Translations under genes and position numbers: made by a program
Shown: in pieces, positions 11,303 to 22,168 of the stretch
How the letters are laid out: each line of letters opens with the position of its first letter
Numbering within the stretch: the stretch's first letter is position 1
The notes under the pieces: generated by a model
Told to the model about the DNA's origin: nothing
What the model saw: only the letters and a program-made list of their open reading frames with translations
The model's database searches: none
Origin: Coprinellus micaceus
Lineage: Eukaryota; Basidiomycota; Agaricomycetes; Agaricales; Psathyrellaceae
Assembly (NCBI GenBank): GCA_951394405.1
Contig: OX596345.1
Span: forward strand, 248,001-312,000
DNA: 64,000 nt
Direction of reading: 5' to 3'

Positions 11303-12537
11303 CTAGTCGCGCTTCAGATGTCCCACAACCTTGCGAACAAGGCGCGAAAGGGGTCCGGGGATGCGAAAATTCAGATCCCTCGGGGCTCTCCACAAACTCC
11401 GCCGTTTCGTCCCTCGGGTCGCCGTTGCTCTTTCGCGAGCGGCATCAACCTCCCGGGCGTGTTGATCTTCCAGTGGGACTTGGTCGAACAGGTAGCATCG
11501 TCGGCTCAAGGGGTTCTGGCCGCGCGGTACGTTAGGGATGAAATCCAGTAAAGCCTCAGCGTGGGCCGGCCAACGTACCTTCCGATCAAAGTGCCCATAC
11601 CTTTGCCTGGTGATGTCCTTGCGACAAAGGTAGCAGAAGCTCCTTTTGCAGTTGGGGTCGGGACACGACATGCGGTTACACTATCGGGGCGCCCGCACGT
11701 TAGCGAAGAGGTGGAAGCCTCTCAGAAGAATGAGCACGCACCCCCGCCTCTTTTATTATGGCTACGACGGCACGGAATGAATTCAGCATGCATCGGTAAA
11801 TTAAATTCGAGACCACACCTCGTTTACAGCCTGGGCATTTCCTTATCAGTGCCCCGCTCATCGCCTCTTCGATCCTTTGCCTTGCGCCTTCAGACCGTTT
11901 TCGCTCCTGCTTGCATGTCCTCGGGGAATGATCCTCCTTCCCACATTTCCGACACGACACCTTCCCGCACCCATCCTCGACGTTGAGACATCTGAACAAT
12001 GGATCCTTCTTGACACTTGCCTCGACGATCATGTGAAAATGGCAGAAAGGGCATGACGCTAGGTCTGGGATATTGGCTTCGCGGATGTCCCGCTCTTCCC
12101 AGAGCTGTTCTAAGCGTTTGTACGTCCTGGGAAGGAGACTCTGTAGGAGCACGGAGGGGTGAAATGTAGCGTCGCAGCCCGATCCGTCAAAGCAGCGAAT
12201 TTCCATCTGGTTTTGAAGCAGTCGTCCCTCGACGTAACTTTGGATGCATGTGGCACAGAATGGGTGATTGGAAGGGCACTGGTATGTCGCGGCTATTTCG
12301 TAATCGCCAAAGCAGCATCCGCATTCGATGGGCGGTGTATCGGGTCGTGGAGGGGGTTGCGTGGCAGGTGGTGGTAACGTAGGGGCCGGTGTCGCAGGCC
12401 TGTCAGGGTTCTCTAAGTTAGCAGGCTCGGGTCCCAAAAGCAACTCGTCTGGGGTATTCTTTTCAATCAAGAGGGCCCGTGGGATCAGCCCGCTTACGAC
12501 ACTCACATAACCAGCTGCAAATGTCGTACGGAGACAT
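11303..12537 (-). CDS. RBR-type E3 ubiquitin ligase 1 (RNF216-like)
   Basis: Five exons, 12507-12537, 11819-12448, 11742-11761 (20 nt), 11579-11680 and 11303-11515, give 331 aa. Transfers ubiquitin from an E2 through a thioester on its own Rcat cysteine. RING1 is at about 53-105 ('ECGCC', 'CPSNHPFCATC', a later 'GSGC'). The IBR domain follows ('CPFC', 'CGKVSCRKCG', 'HSPRTC'). In Rcat, 'KCPGC' is joined through the microexon-coded AIIKEAG to 'CNRMSC', whose last Cys is the expected catalytic residue, then 'FCYLCRKDI'. The Cys that follows 'HF' in its paralogue is replaced ('HFDRK'), so one zinc ligand may be missing. The 63-bp fourth intron is a multiple of three without a stop, so it could be retained. 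Paralogue of 17091-19142, same exon phases. Confidence 0.88.
11742..11761 (-). other. 20-nt microexon in RBR ligase 1
   Basis: Flanked by GTCGTAG upstream and GTGCGT downstream. It restores frame between 'KCPGCKR' and 'CNRMSC' and adds A-I-I-K-E-A-G. The equivalent microexon at 18357-18376 has the same length and phase, which makes both calls strong. Confidence 0.85.
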
Positions 12538-13550
12538 AGTGATCGGGAATAGCTAGAGACTGGGCGAATCCGCCCGCTGACCAGCCTTCTGCTTCAAGAG
12601 GTGTGGAGGGAAGGTGGGGCAGCGATAGCGTTTTATCGATTCCATTTATATTTGGGCCAGAGCAGTGGAACCCTGCAAGAGGCTCCGAAACACGGGTAAC
12701 TGCTGTGCAACACGAGTGTCATCCATTGCGAGATTAACCCACCCATCCCGGAGTGCACAGAAGCCACACCAGGTCAGGTGTACCCTATTCACCACCAGAT
12801 AAGGATTTATTCAGTGCATTTCCTTCGGCATTCCCCTTCGCATCTAACCGATCGGACCTGGGCGCTTATTTCGGTTTCTCCACAGCTGGATCACAAGCGT
12901 ATGCTAAACGATGAGCCAAACTCGACTCCAAGTGAACGGTCCTCGCGCTGCGTTGTACGCCTGCTGTAGAATCGCCCCCCATTCTTGGATCCACCTCCTT
13001 GTTTCAACACGCGGACTTGAATGAGAGGGACAATGCGTTAGCGATGTAGAGAGGTGCGCCAGAACTGTCTCCAGAACTTGTGCATTAGGTCGCCTCTTAA
13101 AGTTCACTGCATAACTTTACTGTCCTTGGTATTGCTACAATCCAGACCCATTTATACGAGACCAAGTTCACGACGCGACGCGTTTGTTTGGCTTCGGACC
13201 CATTACTTTGGTCCGCACTGCTTTGCCAAACACGGGAGATTGCAAGGCACTACAATGCTTTACCAACTCAATAACGTTCCTCTACCTCCTCACAAGCCCT
13301 GGTACACCCTCACATCCGATGGTGTAGATTACACCCCTTGCGACGCTATTCGGTGGCATTATCCATTTCCCAGGATGTCGCCGCTTTCCGATTTATCCTG
13401 CAGCCACCAAACCACCACTTCCAATATCCCGTCACTTCGGTGGAATCGACAAAGAACTTGGCGTTGAAGGCCTGCTATTCGGTTTGAGGTGTGTCTACAG
13501 CCAAGAGCATGGGCGCTCGAAAGTTATTCTGATGTTTCAATACAGAAAGA
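12538..13550. other. Intergenic: RBR1 promoter and repeat copy 2
   Basis: Holds the upstream region of RBR ligase 1, a GGGCGCTTAT element (12860-12869, plus strand, 690 bp ahead of the gene at 13551) and repeat copy 2. No protein or RNA gene seen. Confidence 0.5.
13180..13470 (+). repeat. Diverged dispersed repeat, copy 2
   Basis: Counterpart of 10390-10680. The head palindrome has arms TTTGTTTGGC (13183-13192) and TTTGCCAAACA (13222-13232), lying about 650 bp upstream of RBR ligase 1. Confidence 0.55.
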
Positions 13551-14645
13551 ATGGATGGCACCGACGAATCCTTAAGCGCCCAGAAACCACGAACTGGAAA
13601 CACCCACACGAGCCTCCCACAGGCTGTAGAGGAGCCCCACATCGCTGAGATAGCTCGACTCGACCATTCTCAGGGCAATGAGCGGCCGGCCAATATGCCC
13701 GGAGATTTTGATGGTGGGGACGGGGGTCATCCTCAGCGCTTGTCGATACTGGGGCCATCGTTGGGAGAGTTCATATTCTTCACAGTCGCCCCCGCTCTGT
13801 GGACACTACTTCAACCTTTTCTCTGCACTCTCATTCCCCCAATCTTGACTTTCGCCATCTCGACGACGACGGGTGCCCTCCGATGGTTCGTCCGCACTGG
13901 ATACCTCCAGTCCCCGGCGAACGAGACCATGGAACCAGAAATCAACAACTCCGTACGTGAAACTACAGGCGAGAGCGAAGAACAGGCGCAGGAGGACCAG
14001 AATTTGGCTCCCACCACGATACGATGCACTCCCTTCTCCGAACTTGGCCCACTTCCCGTCGTCCGCTGCCCTTCACTCCGCGCGACCTGTTTGGACTGCC
14101 TTTCCACCAACGTTGGCATGCAGGACGAGCGGAATGTCAGCTGTCCTCGCTGTGGGCTGGTATTGGTGGGGGCCAAACTCGTTCGTTCGCCGGCCGATGC
14201 TCTTGCGCCTTCATTCGACCACAGGTCGGATAATCCAATCGAGCGTTCGCGGCCAGAGGAAGAGGAAGAGGTATGTAGGGAAGGGGAAGGACCACTCGAA
14301 CCGATTACGGGTGCGGGGGCTCACATCGTGGGGGAAGCAGAGCCAGAGTCCCAGGATGCGACGGACGTGGAAGATGAAGTCGAACTTCCACCAGCAGCCC
14401 TACGAGACCGAGACGCGAGCTTCAGGATCCAGGATGCGATCGTCCGTTGTACGGAGGCATTGGGCAGGGATCTGAAGGCGAGCCTTGAGGCTGGAGATGG
14501 CAATTCGGATGTCGAGGCCTACGCACGGTCTGTGTTAGCGTTGACTCGGCTTCGACGCACAGAGTCGGAACCCAGCGCTCGAGCCTCTGGTGGACGGTCA
14601 ACTGCGATCGAGGGGGCCAGGCTTCGACGGAGCGGAACTGCTTGA
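13551..14645 (+). CDS. Membrane-anchored Cys-motif protein, unknown function
   Basis: Uninterrupted 364-codon frame, MDGTDESLSA to TGA. Not recognised. The N-terminal 60 residues are polar. Residues about 68-112 form one long or two short hydrophobic segments ('GEFIFFTVAPALWTLL' and 'CTLIPPILTFAISTTTG'). At about 165-205 there is a cysteine arrangement C-x5-C-x2-C-x13-C-x2-C ('RCPSLRATCLDC', 'VSCPRCG') that could bind one zinc, like a degenerate RING or zinc ribbon. The remainder is acidic (EEEEEV, EVELPP) and helical. It sits between the two RBR ligase genes on the opposite strand, so a role in membrane-linked ubiquitination is possible but is only inferred from position and the CxxC pairs. 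Confidence 0.62.
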   Translation: MDGTDESLSAQKPRTGNTHTSLPQAVEEPHIAEIARLDHSQGNERPANMPGDFDGGDGGHPQRLSILGPSLGEFIFFTVAPALWTLLQPFLCTLIPPILTFAISTTTGALRWFVRTGYLQSPANETMEPEINNSVRETTGESEEQAQEDQNLAPTTIRCTPFSELGPLPVVRCPSLRATCLDCLSTNVGMQDERNVSCPRCGLVLVGAKLVRSPADALAPSFDHRSDNPIERSRPEEEEEVCREGEGPLEPITGAGAHIVGEAEPESQDATDVEDEVELPPAALRDRDASFRIQDAIVRCTEALGRDLKASLEAGDGNSDVEAYARSVLALTRLRRTESEPSARASGGRSTAIEGARLRRSGTA

Positions 14646-15137
14646 AAGGTTAGTAGTATTATGTCCTGTGGTTTTCTAGGTTATTTAGCTCGGGATTGAT
14701 AGCTCGTACAAATGTCGCCTGCACCACCCGCCTTGTAGAAATGAAACAGAATGCATTGGCTCAGCGATGTCGCCTGTCCCGCGCCGTCCTCGACTGTGCG
14801 AGGCGTTCCGTCGCCAACGGTTCATCTACGAAAGTTGAACTAATCATGGCCTTTCAGTTCAGCGAGACCCATGGTTCTATTGGGGCTTTCGATCCCTGCA
14901 AATGGGGGGTCCGGGGTCCGATCGCTTTCGTCGACAGACATACGCACGTGAGAAGTAACTATAACGACCTGGGATCGACGATGCCGGAGAACTTCGTACG
15001 GTCCTACCCCTTGCCAACCCTACCCTGGACCATATCCTCAGCCCGAGGCGAAGAGCGGGGGAGCCTGCATACCCTACTATTCGTCGCACAACACTCGAAC
15101 GAGAAAGGCCCACACAAGCCCACACGACACCTTTTAA
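14646..15137. other. Intergenic, convergent 3' ends
   Basis: Lies between the stop of the plus-strand gene at 14645 and the minus-strand secreted-protein gene. A 201-codon plus-strand frame from 14696 overlaps that gene and has no features; I treat it as a shadow. Confidence 0.4.
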
Positions 15138-15768
15138 TCACGAAGGAATCCAGTCAATGGTATTTCGGTCCAATCTCCGATACATGCATACAATGCGAAA
15201 TCTACATCCGGAAGGAAGAACTGGGGGCGTTGATTGGGCAGGTGTCCCCATTGTGGAAACGGACTTGGATCCAATCGCCGCTAACCCTAGAAATTTTATG
15301 AGCGGGGGGGCGACAGAAATGGAATTAGCGGTTACGCACTCGCAACGGCCCTTGGTGAATCGTCCCTTGAGCGAGGGGTCCTTTTTGACAGCCTTAATGA
15401 CCGTCTTGTGGACTTTGTCGAGCAAGTGGGGAGGGCAGTTGACGCAGTAGGGATTGAAGCCCTCCGACACTTTGATGATGGGCTTGGAGCCGCCGTTTCC
15501 GCGTTCAAGACTATATGAGGATGGTGGTTAGAACTGACAAAGAAAGACAAAACCATTCAAAAGATGCTCACAGCTCGGTGACCTCCTCGGGACCGTAGGT
15601 CAGTGCACGTCGGTACACTTCGGCGAGGCCCTGGAGCTGCTCGGCACGCGCCTCAAGAGCATCGGCGCGTCGTTCGAGCAAGTCCTCGTACTCGGAGGTT
15701 GAGTACGCCATGGAGTTGACGAAGAGGAAGGAGGCAACGACAGCGATAATTGAGCGAGTGGCAACCAT
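15138..15768 (-). CDS. Small secreted cysteine-containing protein
   Basis: Exon 1 (15572-15768) encodes a signal peptide (MVATRSIIAVVASFLFVNSMA) and a helical, Glu/Arg-rich segment. A GTGAGC...CATATAG intron (15511-15571) leads to exon 2 from 15510. The exon 2 part contains C-x2-C ('YCVNCPP'), about 30 residues, then C-x-C ('RCEC'). The 3' end is uncertain. Either the frame runs to 15138 (189 aa), or a 49-bp intron (15287-15335, GTAACC...TTTCTAG) ends the protein right after 'RCEC' with the stop at 15281-15283; I lean to the shorter form because the longer tail looks non-coding. TATA-like GTATATAAAC lies at 15871-15880. It resembles the secreted family at 22-45 kb in its MVA start, promoter layout and helical Arg/Glu segment, but clear homology is not shown. 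Confidence 0.62.
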
Positions 15769-17090
15769 ATCGTCAAGATGTGAGGGTGAGTTGTATGAAG
15801 GGGGATTGGAGGTTGGTTGTGGTGGATTGGGAAGAGACCGGCTCTGAGGAATTTAGGTGTCGATGGGTAGGTTTATATACCTTGCAGGTCGTCGGGCTTG
15901 GGAATTTTGGGGCGAAAATCAGGTGGAACATCGGCCCTCGTTCTGAAGGGGACCCGAAAACTCCGCTGTGCATGTGGCGGTCTTTGATTGTCCCCAAGCA
16001 GGAGACCCAACCCAAGCATGTTGGTGAGTCTTCTGCTTGCGCTGAAAGATAAATAGTCCAGTTTTAGAGTAATCTGCTTGGCGAACGGTCTGTTCCAGAG
16101 GGCTCTTAGTGCACAGGTGCAACGGAGAGGAGAATACGTCTTCCAGCATAACCACCCTGGAGGGAACTTTGTCCTTGGCGCTTCCCTACGCTACCGAGTA
16201 AGTGCCGCGGTGGCCCCTGGAAACATCTCCTCTGTGATGCCACTGGGCCAAGTGTCACCTTGGCGATTGGCCCAGTCGGAACCACATGGAAAGCTGGTGG
16301 CGGAGGTGTGCCCGACCGCAATTTTTTTCGGCGTAAATCCCGGGAGATACCAAGTGGCAGCTCCCTATAAGTTTCCACTGCAACTTGGGGACTCTCTGCG
16401 GGTATCTCTCCGTCCACCACCCGCAGCGCAGCCGTTCGAGGACTATAGGCGACCCGCATCTGCTCTTCATAAGCGCCCACCGCTGACAGGCGCCTCTTGA
16501 CGCGTTTTACGTACGAAAGAAGCGGACACCAGCCTTCCATGTCGTTCGCTGGCAATTCGAATCATGATCTTCGTACTGCGTAAATAGCGACTTGAGATAT
16601 GAACGCTGATGGTAGGTAGGTAGGTAGTACTCACGGCACTTGGTCCCAATAAGGAAGCGGCCGCTATCCACACTAGACGACAGCGTCGTCCTTCGTTTGC
16701 TCGGCTTGTTTCAGCCAAGTACTTCCATGATGGCAAACGACGAAGATCCCCAGGTCAACCTCGGGTAGTCCCTTTGCGAAGCAAGAGGCGTGCGCCGATC
16801 CCTAAAGTTATTAGTATGTGGTCTCCCTCTGCACATTCTGCATGCTTTGAGAATTGCGCATCATCAGCTCGTTAGGCTTATATGTAGCCGAAACGTTGAT
16901 GACCTGCGACCCGGCGTTTCGGTCTCTTCGCGAACAAGACAGGATAAAGTCGCCGAGTCCTCCTTCTCGAAATTTCTCTTGGAGCTGAGATACGGGACTA
17001 TTCATAGGTCATAGTACTTACCTATATTACGCATCGACTCGAATGATTCGAAAGCTATATACCTCATATCCCTCAGTATCCGGCTCTCCC
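15769..17090. other. Intergenic: secreted-protein promoter, no gene recognised
   Basis: Contains the TATA box and upstream region of the 15768 gene. Short frames at 16078-16736 lie on both strands and look like shadows. The left end of RBR ligase 2 is at 17091. Confidence 0.45.
16469..16478 (-). promoter_or_regulatory. GGGCGCTTAT element
   Basis: Variant of GGGCGCTTAA, 700 bp upstream of the secreted-protein gene at 15768 and in its orientation. Confidence 0.35.
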
Positions 17091-19142
17091 TCACCAATAC
17101 CACCTTGCCGCATCGCTCGTTAGCTCTTCGAACCTTCTTGTCTCCCTAACGTACATCTCCACCCGCTTCCCACTCCACATAGGGTGTTTCTTCTTCAGCT
17201 GCGTCCGTGCTTTGCGCTCCCGATTCTGCGCTCTCGTTAGCCCGTCCATCATACGACCCACCTCGTCGTTCAAGCGATGGATGTCGCCCTGCTTGAGACG
17301 ATCTAGGTGCCTAAGCCGTTGTCCCGATATCGCCCTTCTGAGGCTGTTGTACAAGCGGTCGAACTTCACCACCTGCCTTTGACAGTCTTCGATAACAAGC
17401 CACCGCTGTGCACGGCTACGTTCCAACGTGCACTTTTCGAAATTGGTCCAAGCGTTTCGAAGCCGCTCGTAGGCATCCTCGACGGCTTCTCTCGGGCGGA
17501 TGAGGTCGACTGCTTTCAGAACCTCGTCCTCCTCTTCGTCCTCCTCCTCCGTTGATTCATACTCTTCCACGGTGCCCTCGCCATCAGAATCGGACTCGGG
17601 TTCCCAAACCACAGTACGGGGTGCAGCCTGGTCCCTAGGATGCTGGGCAGGCGTTTGGCCTAAGACTACCTGCGCAGGGCGAGGTTGGTCCATGCGGGGT
17701 TGCGGGCGTATTTCTGGCCGCTCCTGGATGGGTACTCTCGCCGGAACTTGAGGACGTGCAACGGGCTCAGGATCGGCATGGCGAACGGCTACGAGTGGGG
17801 CGTTGATAAGCGCTCGGACTGGGTGAGGAGGTGGACCCTGATCTACACGTGGCTGCACACGGGCTACAGGCCGGACATGCACCGGTTGTATTTGCTGCTG
17901 AAGAGGGGCCAGAGGGTTGAGGGGGATCGCTGCTCGTTGGGCAGGGTGTCTCGATGGTCCGGCGATCGGCTGGGCGATCGCAGCGTCTACCCGACGAGCG
18001 TTCTCGATCTGGACCGTAGCCCGTGCGCGAGCATCGTCGACCTCTTGAGCGTGTTGTTCTTCGAGCCTGGCTACGTCCCACAGCAGACACTTTCCGTTGG
18101 CGCCTCTACTCGATCGTGGATTGTGTTCCTCCTGTCATCGAGGACATCGGTCAGCAAATGTAAGGTAGGGAAAGAAGCCTGGAAAGTAGGCGGGCGCACG
18201 TTGCAATGAAAATGGCGATATTCTTCAGCTGTGATGTCCTTTCGACAGAGGTAGCAGAAATGCGTCCTACAGCGGGGATCGGCGCACACGATATGATTAC
18301 ACTGGGGACATGGGCGTCAGTAAGTATTCGCCGGGACGTGGGCGAGAAGGACGGACCCCAGTGTCTTTGATAATTGCTGATAGGGAGAGGGCGTTGAGTT
18401 CCATACATGAAGGTCAGTGAAAAACGACGCACCTTTCCCACAACCAGGGCACTTCCTCAACAATGCCTCGCTCATCGCCTCCTCGATCGCTACACGTGGA
18501 TTCGTAACTCTTCGCGTCTCCTCCTCACACGTCCTTGGGCGATGGTCAACTCTTCTACAATCCCTACACGAGACCTTGCCGCAACCACCCTTTCTATTGA
18601 GGCAGGGGAACAGTGGGGCCTGCACCTTATCCGTATCGATGATCATCTTGAAAGGGCAGAAAGGGCACGACTCGAGATCTTCGAGTTCAGCTTGACGGAT
18701 TTCCCTGTCCTGCAAGAGATCTTCCCATCGTTTATAGCTGGCAGGAGGCAGGCTGCGTTGGAGAGCCGACAGATGGAATGGCGCGCCGCAGCCTGAGACG
18801 TCGGGACAGCCGATGTCGATCTGGTTCTGAAGAAGCTCTCCCTCGGCGAACGTTCGAATGCACGGCCTGCAAAACGTGTGGTTGGATGGGCAGGACTCCG
18901 TCTCAGCGATATCATGATCGTCAAAGCAACATTTGCATTCAATGAGTCGTGCAATGTTGCCGCTGGGGTCGCCCTCTGGTGGTTCAAAGTCATCGGGGTG
19001 GTTGGGGTCAACTTCCGCTAGGCCCGGTTCATCAAGGTAGAACCCTTCGTCTAGACGGCCTATGGTTGAACAAAGGACGACCCATCTATTCATACAATGG
19101 GTCGTACTCACAGAACCAGTTCAATAAGTGGGAGATAACCAT
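17091..19142 (-). CDS. RBR-type E3 ubiquitin ligase 2 with long C-terminal tail
   Basis: Five exons, 19112-19142, 18433-19059, 18357-18376 (20 nt), 18200-18301 and 17091-18131, give 606 aa. RING1 ('ECKCC', 'CPSNHTFCRPC'), IBR ('CPFCPFK', 'GGCGKVSCRDC', 'HRPRTC') and Rcat ('KCPGC', microexon-coded AIIKDTG, 'CNHIVC', 'FCYLCRKDI', 'HFHC') are complete. The expected catalytic Cys is the last residue of CNHIVC. After 'KCLLWD', a motif also seen after Rcat in RNF216, comes a tail of about 330 residues absent from ligase 1: Pro/Gln/Arg-rich, then an acidic EEDEEEDE run, then a basic coiled-coil-like region. Exon 1 is 31 nt in both paralogues, with the same phase. The tail probably holds partner-binding sites. 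TATAAAAAA lies about 110 bp upstream of the ATG. Confidence 0.9.
18357..18376 (-). other. 20-nt microexon in RBR ligase 2
   Basis: Between CCCTATCAG and GTCCGT. It encodes A-I-I-K-D-T-G across its phase-1 boundary and joins 'KCPGCGK' to 'CNHIVC'. Same length, phase and position in the protein as 11742-11761. Confidence 0.85.
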
Positions 19143-19246
19143 ATCGGGTGACCGAAGCTACTGGCGGTCGGCACTCGCAGCCCGGGGTCCTTCCAAGCGA
19201 GGGAGAGAGGGAGATTCAAGAACGAGACCTATCTTGATTATGGACC

Positions 19247-19262
19247 CCTTTTTTATACCTGA
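19247..19262 (-). promoter_or_regulatory. TATA box of RBR ligase 2
   Basis: The minus strand reads GGTATAAAAAAGGGG about 110 bp upstream of the ATG at 19142. Confidence 0.6.
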
Positions 19263-19566
19263 ACAATGAGATAGAGTCATCTCCGTCAGTACCTAGAAGT
19301 TCCGATACACGAGTAAGGCACGAGGCAGCACTCACATGAACAAGTTCCTGCCTCGCGTTCATTTCGTGAACCACCCGGTGGGTGGGCGCCTGTGAGGTTC
19401 CTCAGGCTGGGACGCGCGATGGTGACGGTGACAAGCCTCGCGCCGCCTAATGAGATGCCTTTGATACTGTCTGGCTCCCATGTCTACGTGCCACCAGTAC
19501 ACCGCCATTGCTGTTTCGGTCGAAGTCGAACTTGAAGTTTGATCAAAGCCCGCAGTGCTGGCCCAG

Positions 19567-19635
19567 CTTTGTTTGGCATCACCCTCTCTGCAATGATGTG
19601 TGATGGTTGACGATCAAGGTTGTTGCCAAACAAAG
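19567..19635. repeat. Palindrome with TTTGTTTGGCA arms
   Basis: CTTTGTTTGGCA (19567-19578) and its exact complement TGCCAAACAAAG (19624-19635) flank 45 bp. Similar arms occur at 10393-10448 and 13183-13232; each lies upstream of a minus-strand gene. Confidence 0.6.
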
Positions 19636-20909
19636 GAGGAAATCTGCCGGCGTTCCCGGTTGAATTTCAAGTTCGACCGTTCAAGCTCTCAAACCTAACC
19701 ACGGTCCCATTGTGAAGACTTATTATTTCATAGCACGCCTCAGAACTCGTTCCGTCAATATGGGACCGAGGTTGCCGTTATCGCGGAAATTGGTGCCAAC
19801 TTCATTCTCTCTGCCGCGTCTTGGCCGCGTCCCCATTCCTCCCGAAAACGACAGTGAATCGCCTTCCGCACCTCCCACATGGTGGAACACCATCCTCAGA
19901 TCTTCCCACTGTGTTATATGGAACACTGTGCTGGATGGACACCAGACGTCGACTAGGTCTAGGTGATTCGCAATGATCTGGCGGTCAATGAAGGCGGACA
20001 TGCCTGTTATCTTGGCGGACCGGGGTTTCTGTGATGCTGGTGATGAACGCGGTGGAGCAGCAAAACACCAGACGAGCAAGCTTCCTGTATGCGGCAGTTT
20101 CAGACGGTCGCAGAGCCATATTCACCCTCGAACGAACTTTCTCTCAGGAAATCTAGACTCTAGGCTCGCCGCAGCCTTTCAGACCCTAAGCAAAAATAGC
20201 CTCGAGGGCAGCTCGAGGGTAACTGGAAGTTACGTCACCACCGAACGCCGGCTCCTTCATATCGCGTATGCTGCGACCTGTGGTACCCATCCCTGGTTCC
20301 TGTGCATTGTGCAAGGAGCGGCCTTCCGACGATGCTACAATTTCTACGATACGTAGACCAACGTGCCACGCCATGTCGTAAGGCTACTAGTGAGCAGAGG
20401 CCAAGTGACGAGCAAGAGTCGGAGGAAAGAGTGCTTCAGGCGGAAGTAGCTCTTCGGAATAGGCGGCGGCCAGTGACGTTACCTCCCATTAGCGTACGAA
20501 CTTTCCTTTCCTTCTGAGACGGGCGCTGAGGCATCAGCTCAATAAATGCCCATGCTCGCAATTCTTGGCTCTGTAGGCGCGAACCATGATAGTGAGTTCA
20601 TCAAAATAGCACGGGCCAAGGGGCCATTAAGTATGCGCAGCCGTACTGCTCTTTGCAGATATCATGATTGAGACCCGCGACCAGGTTGCGTGAAACCCGT
20701 TGAGATCCACCTCGAGTCCGAGCCGGGAGCCGATAGCGAGATGGCCTACGAATGTGACTAAGGGATCCGGGCACTCGCGGGTGGTACATTGACTTTTGGT
20801 TTAATGGAGCGAGGGTAATACCGCTGGGTGCTTTCGGTGGCGTCTGGCCAACGATCCGTTGCTGCCAACCATCAACGGCAGCATCAAGCAGAGATCGGCC
20901 GCATGGCAT

Positions 20910-20919
20910 GGGCGCTTAA
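20910..20919 (+). promoter_or_regulatory. GGGCGCTTAA element
   Basis: Perfect copy 1.25 kb upstream of the secreted-protein gene at 22169, same orientation. Confidence 0.4.
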
Positions 20920-21988
20920 ACGAATCGCTCTATTCTGAGAGGGTACTATAGAGTCTCGCTATATTCTTCCTGTAATTGAGAAAGGCCTTAGAGAGACAAT
21001 CCAGAGATTATAGCTGCAATCAGCTTCCTCGGCGGAATATCGAGTCTCGAATCTCGTATCTTAGAAGCGTTCGTAATGCTGGCACCATGCAAAGCTCAAG
21101 CTGATGGACCCTGGTCCTGCTCTCTCGTAAACCAACTCGGCCAACACGCGTGTTCCGTTCCCAAACTCTGCAGTTTTGGCGGTCGGTCGTGCAAGAACGA
21201 TGACATCATCTTGGCTTCTGAAGGCCTTCCTGTGGATATGGCGGATCCGGAGAACGTCATATACTCTGAGTACCCGCTCGGACGGGCGCTCCATTGTGGA
21301 GGAGTCTGTGAAAACTCCCAGGAGACGGCGACGCTTCGAAACTCCATCTCTTCTCCAAGCCTCTCCAAGGCATCACTGCGGGGCAGATTGAGAGGAATCT
21401 AGACGATGGAATGAAGTCGACGAAACGGGTTAAGCTTGTGCGTACCGACTTTACCTAAGTTACATTGTCCATGTGCATCTCCGTTTCGGAGATGGCGTAT
21501 GTGGTGGCGGAAACTGTTCTTTCGGATGAAATTATATGGCAGTGATAGCCCCCACCCTGACGACCATCCCTCCTGTGACCACTCCCACCAGACGGATCAT
21601 CAGCCTCTGTACAACGTAGGTGGGAGGAAAAGTTTGTCCTGGGCGCACGGATGTCGCAGGGCAACCCTCTGTGCGCGGACGAATGCCACTTCATAAAATT
21701 TGGTCCAACGATCTAGGTCATCCCAGTGCCGCCTGTGCTGGTACTTTGTGTCGCATGTCCTGTGCCATCTGTATGAAACAGGCGAACAAATGGAGACTTG
21801 ATGTGAGCATGGCGGGATTGTCATTTGGGATCCCTATCAGTCTCTGACGAAACGGATTGGCACCTGTCAGATGCCCCAACTTGCGGAGCTTTGGCCTGCT
21901 GCAATAGGAAGGACCGTGTTTTCCCAAAGTGGGAGAACGATCGTTACGGTCCCGTAACGCATCTGGGCCCGTAGGCCGAGCTCAAGGG

Positions 21989-21995
21989 TATAAAG
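21989..21995 (+). promoter_or_regulatory. TATA box of secreted-protein gene A
   Basis: GGTATAAAGAGG, 180 bp before the ATG at 22169. A 5'-leader intron follows (22103-22159, GTACGA...GACTAG). Confidence 0.6.
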
Positions 21996-22168
21996 AGGCA
22001 GGTCGTTTTAGCCAGTGGACAGTATCAAACAAATCCCTCGAACACATACAGTGCGAGCAAAGCATCTCGCGACACCCACTCTCATTCATCACTCCACCCC
22101 AGGTACGATGAATTCCTCCCTCTACATCCCGTCATCTAACCCCCCTGTGTGCTGACTAGACTGCAAGG

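Larger units (their letters stand above)
19263..21980. other. Intergenic, gene-poor
   Basis: 2.7 kb between the RBR ligase 2 promoter and the first secreted-protein gene. Contains a 12-bp perfect inverted repeat (19567-19635) and a GGGCGCTTAA element (20910-20919). Minus-strand frame 19723-20079 and other frames near 21.1-21.9 kb show no motif I can name; decayed gene fragments are possible. Confidence 0.4.

Noticed and set aside
14696..15301. 201-codon plus-strand frame
   Set aside because: Antisense to the small secreted protein gene, no features; judged a shadow.
19723..20079. 118-codon minus-strand frame with somewhat protein-like sequence
   Set aside because: No ATG-to-stop context, promoter, similarity or splice partners found. 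May be a gene remnant.
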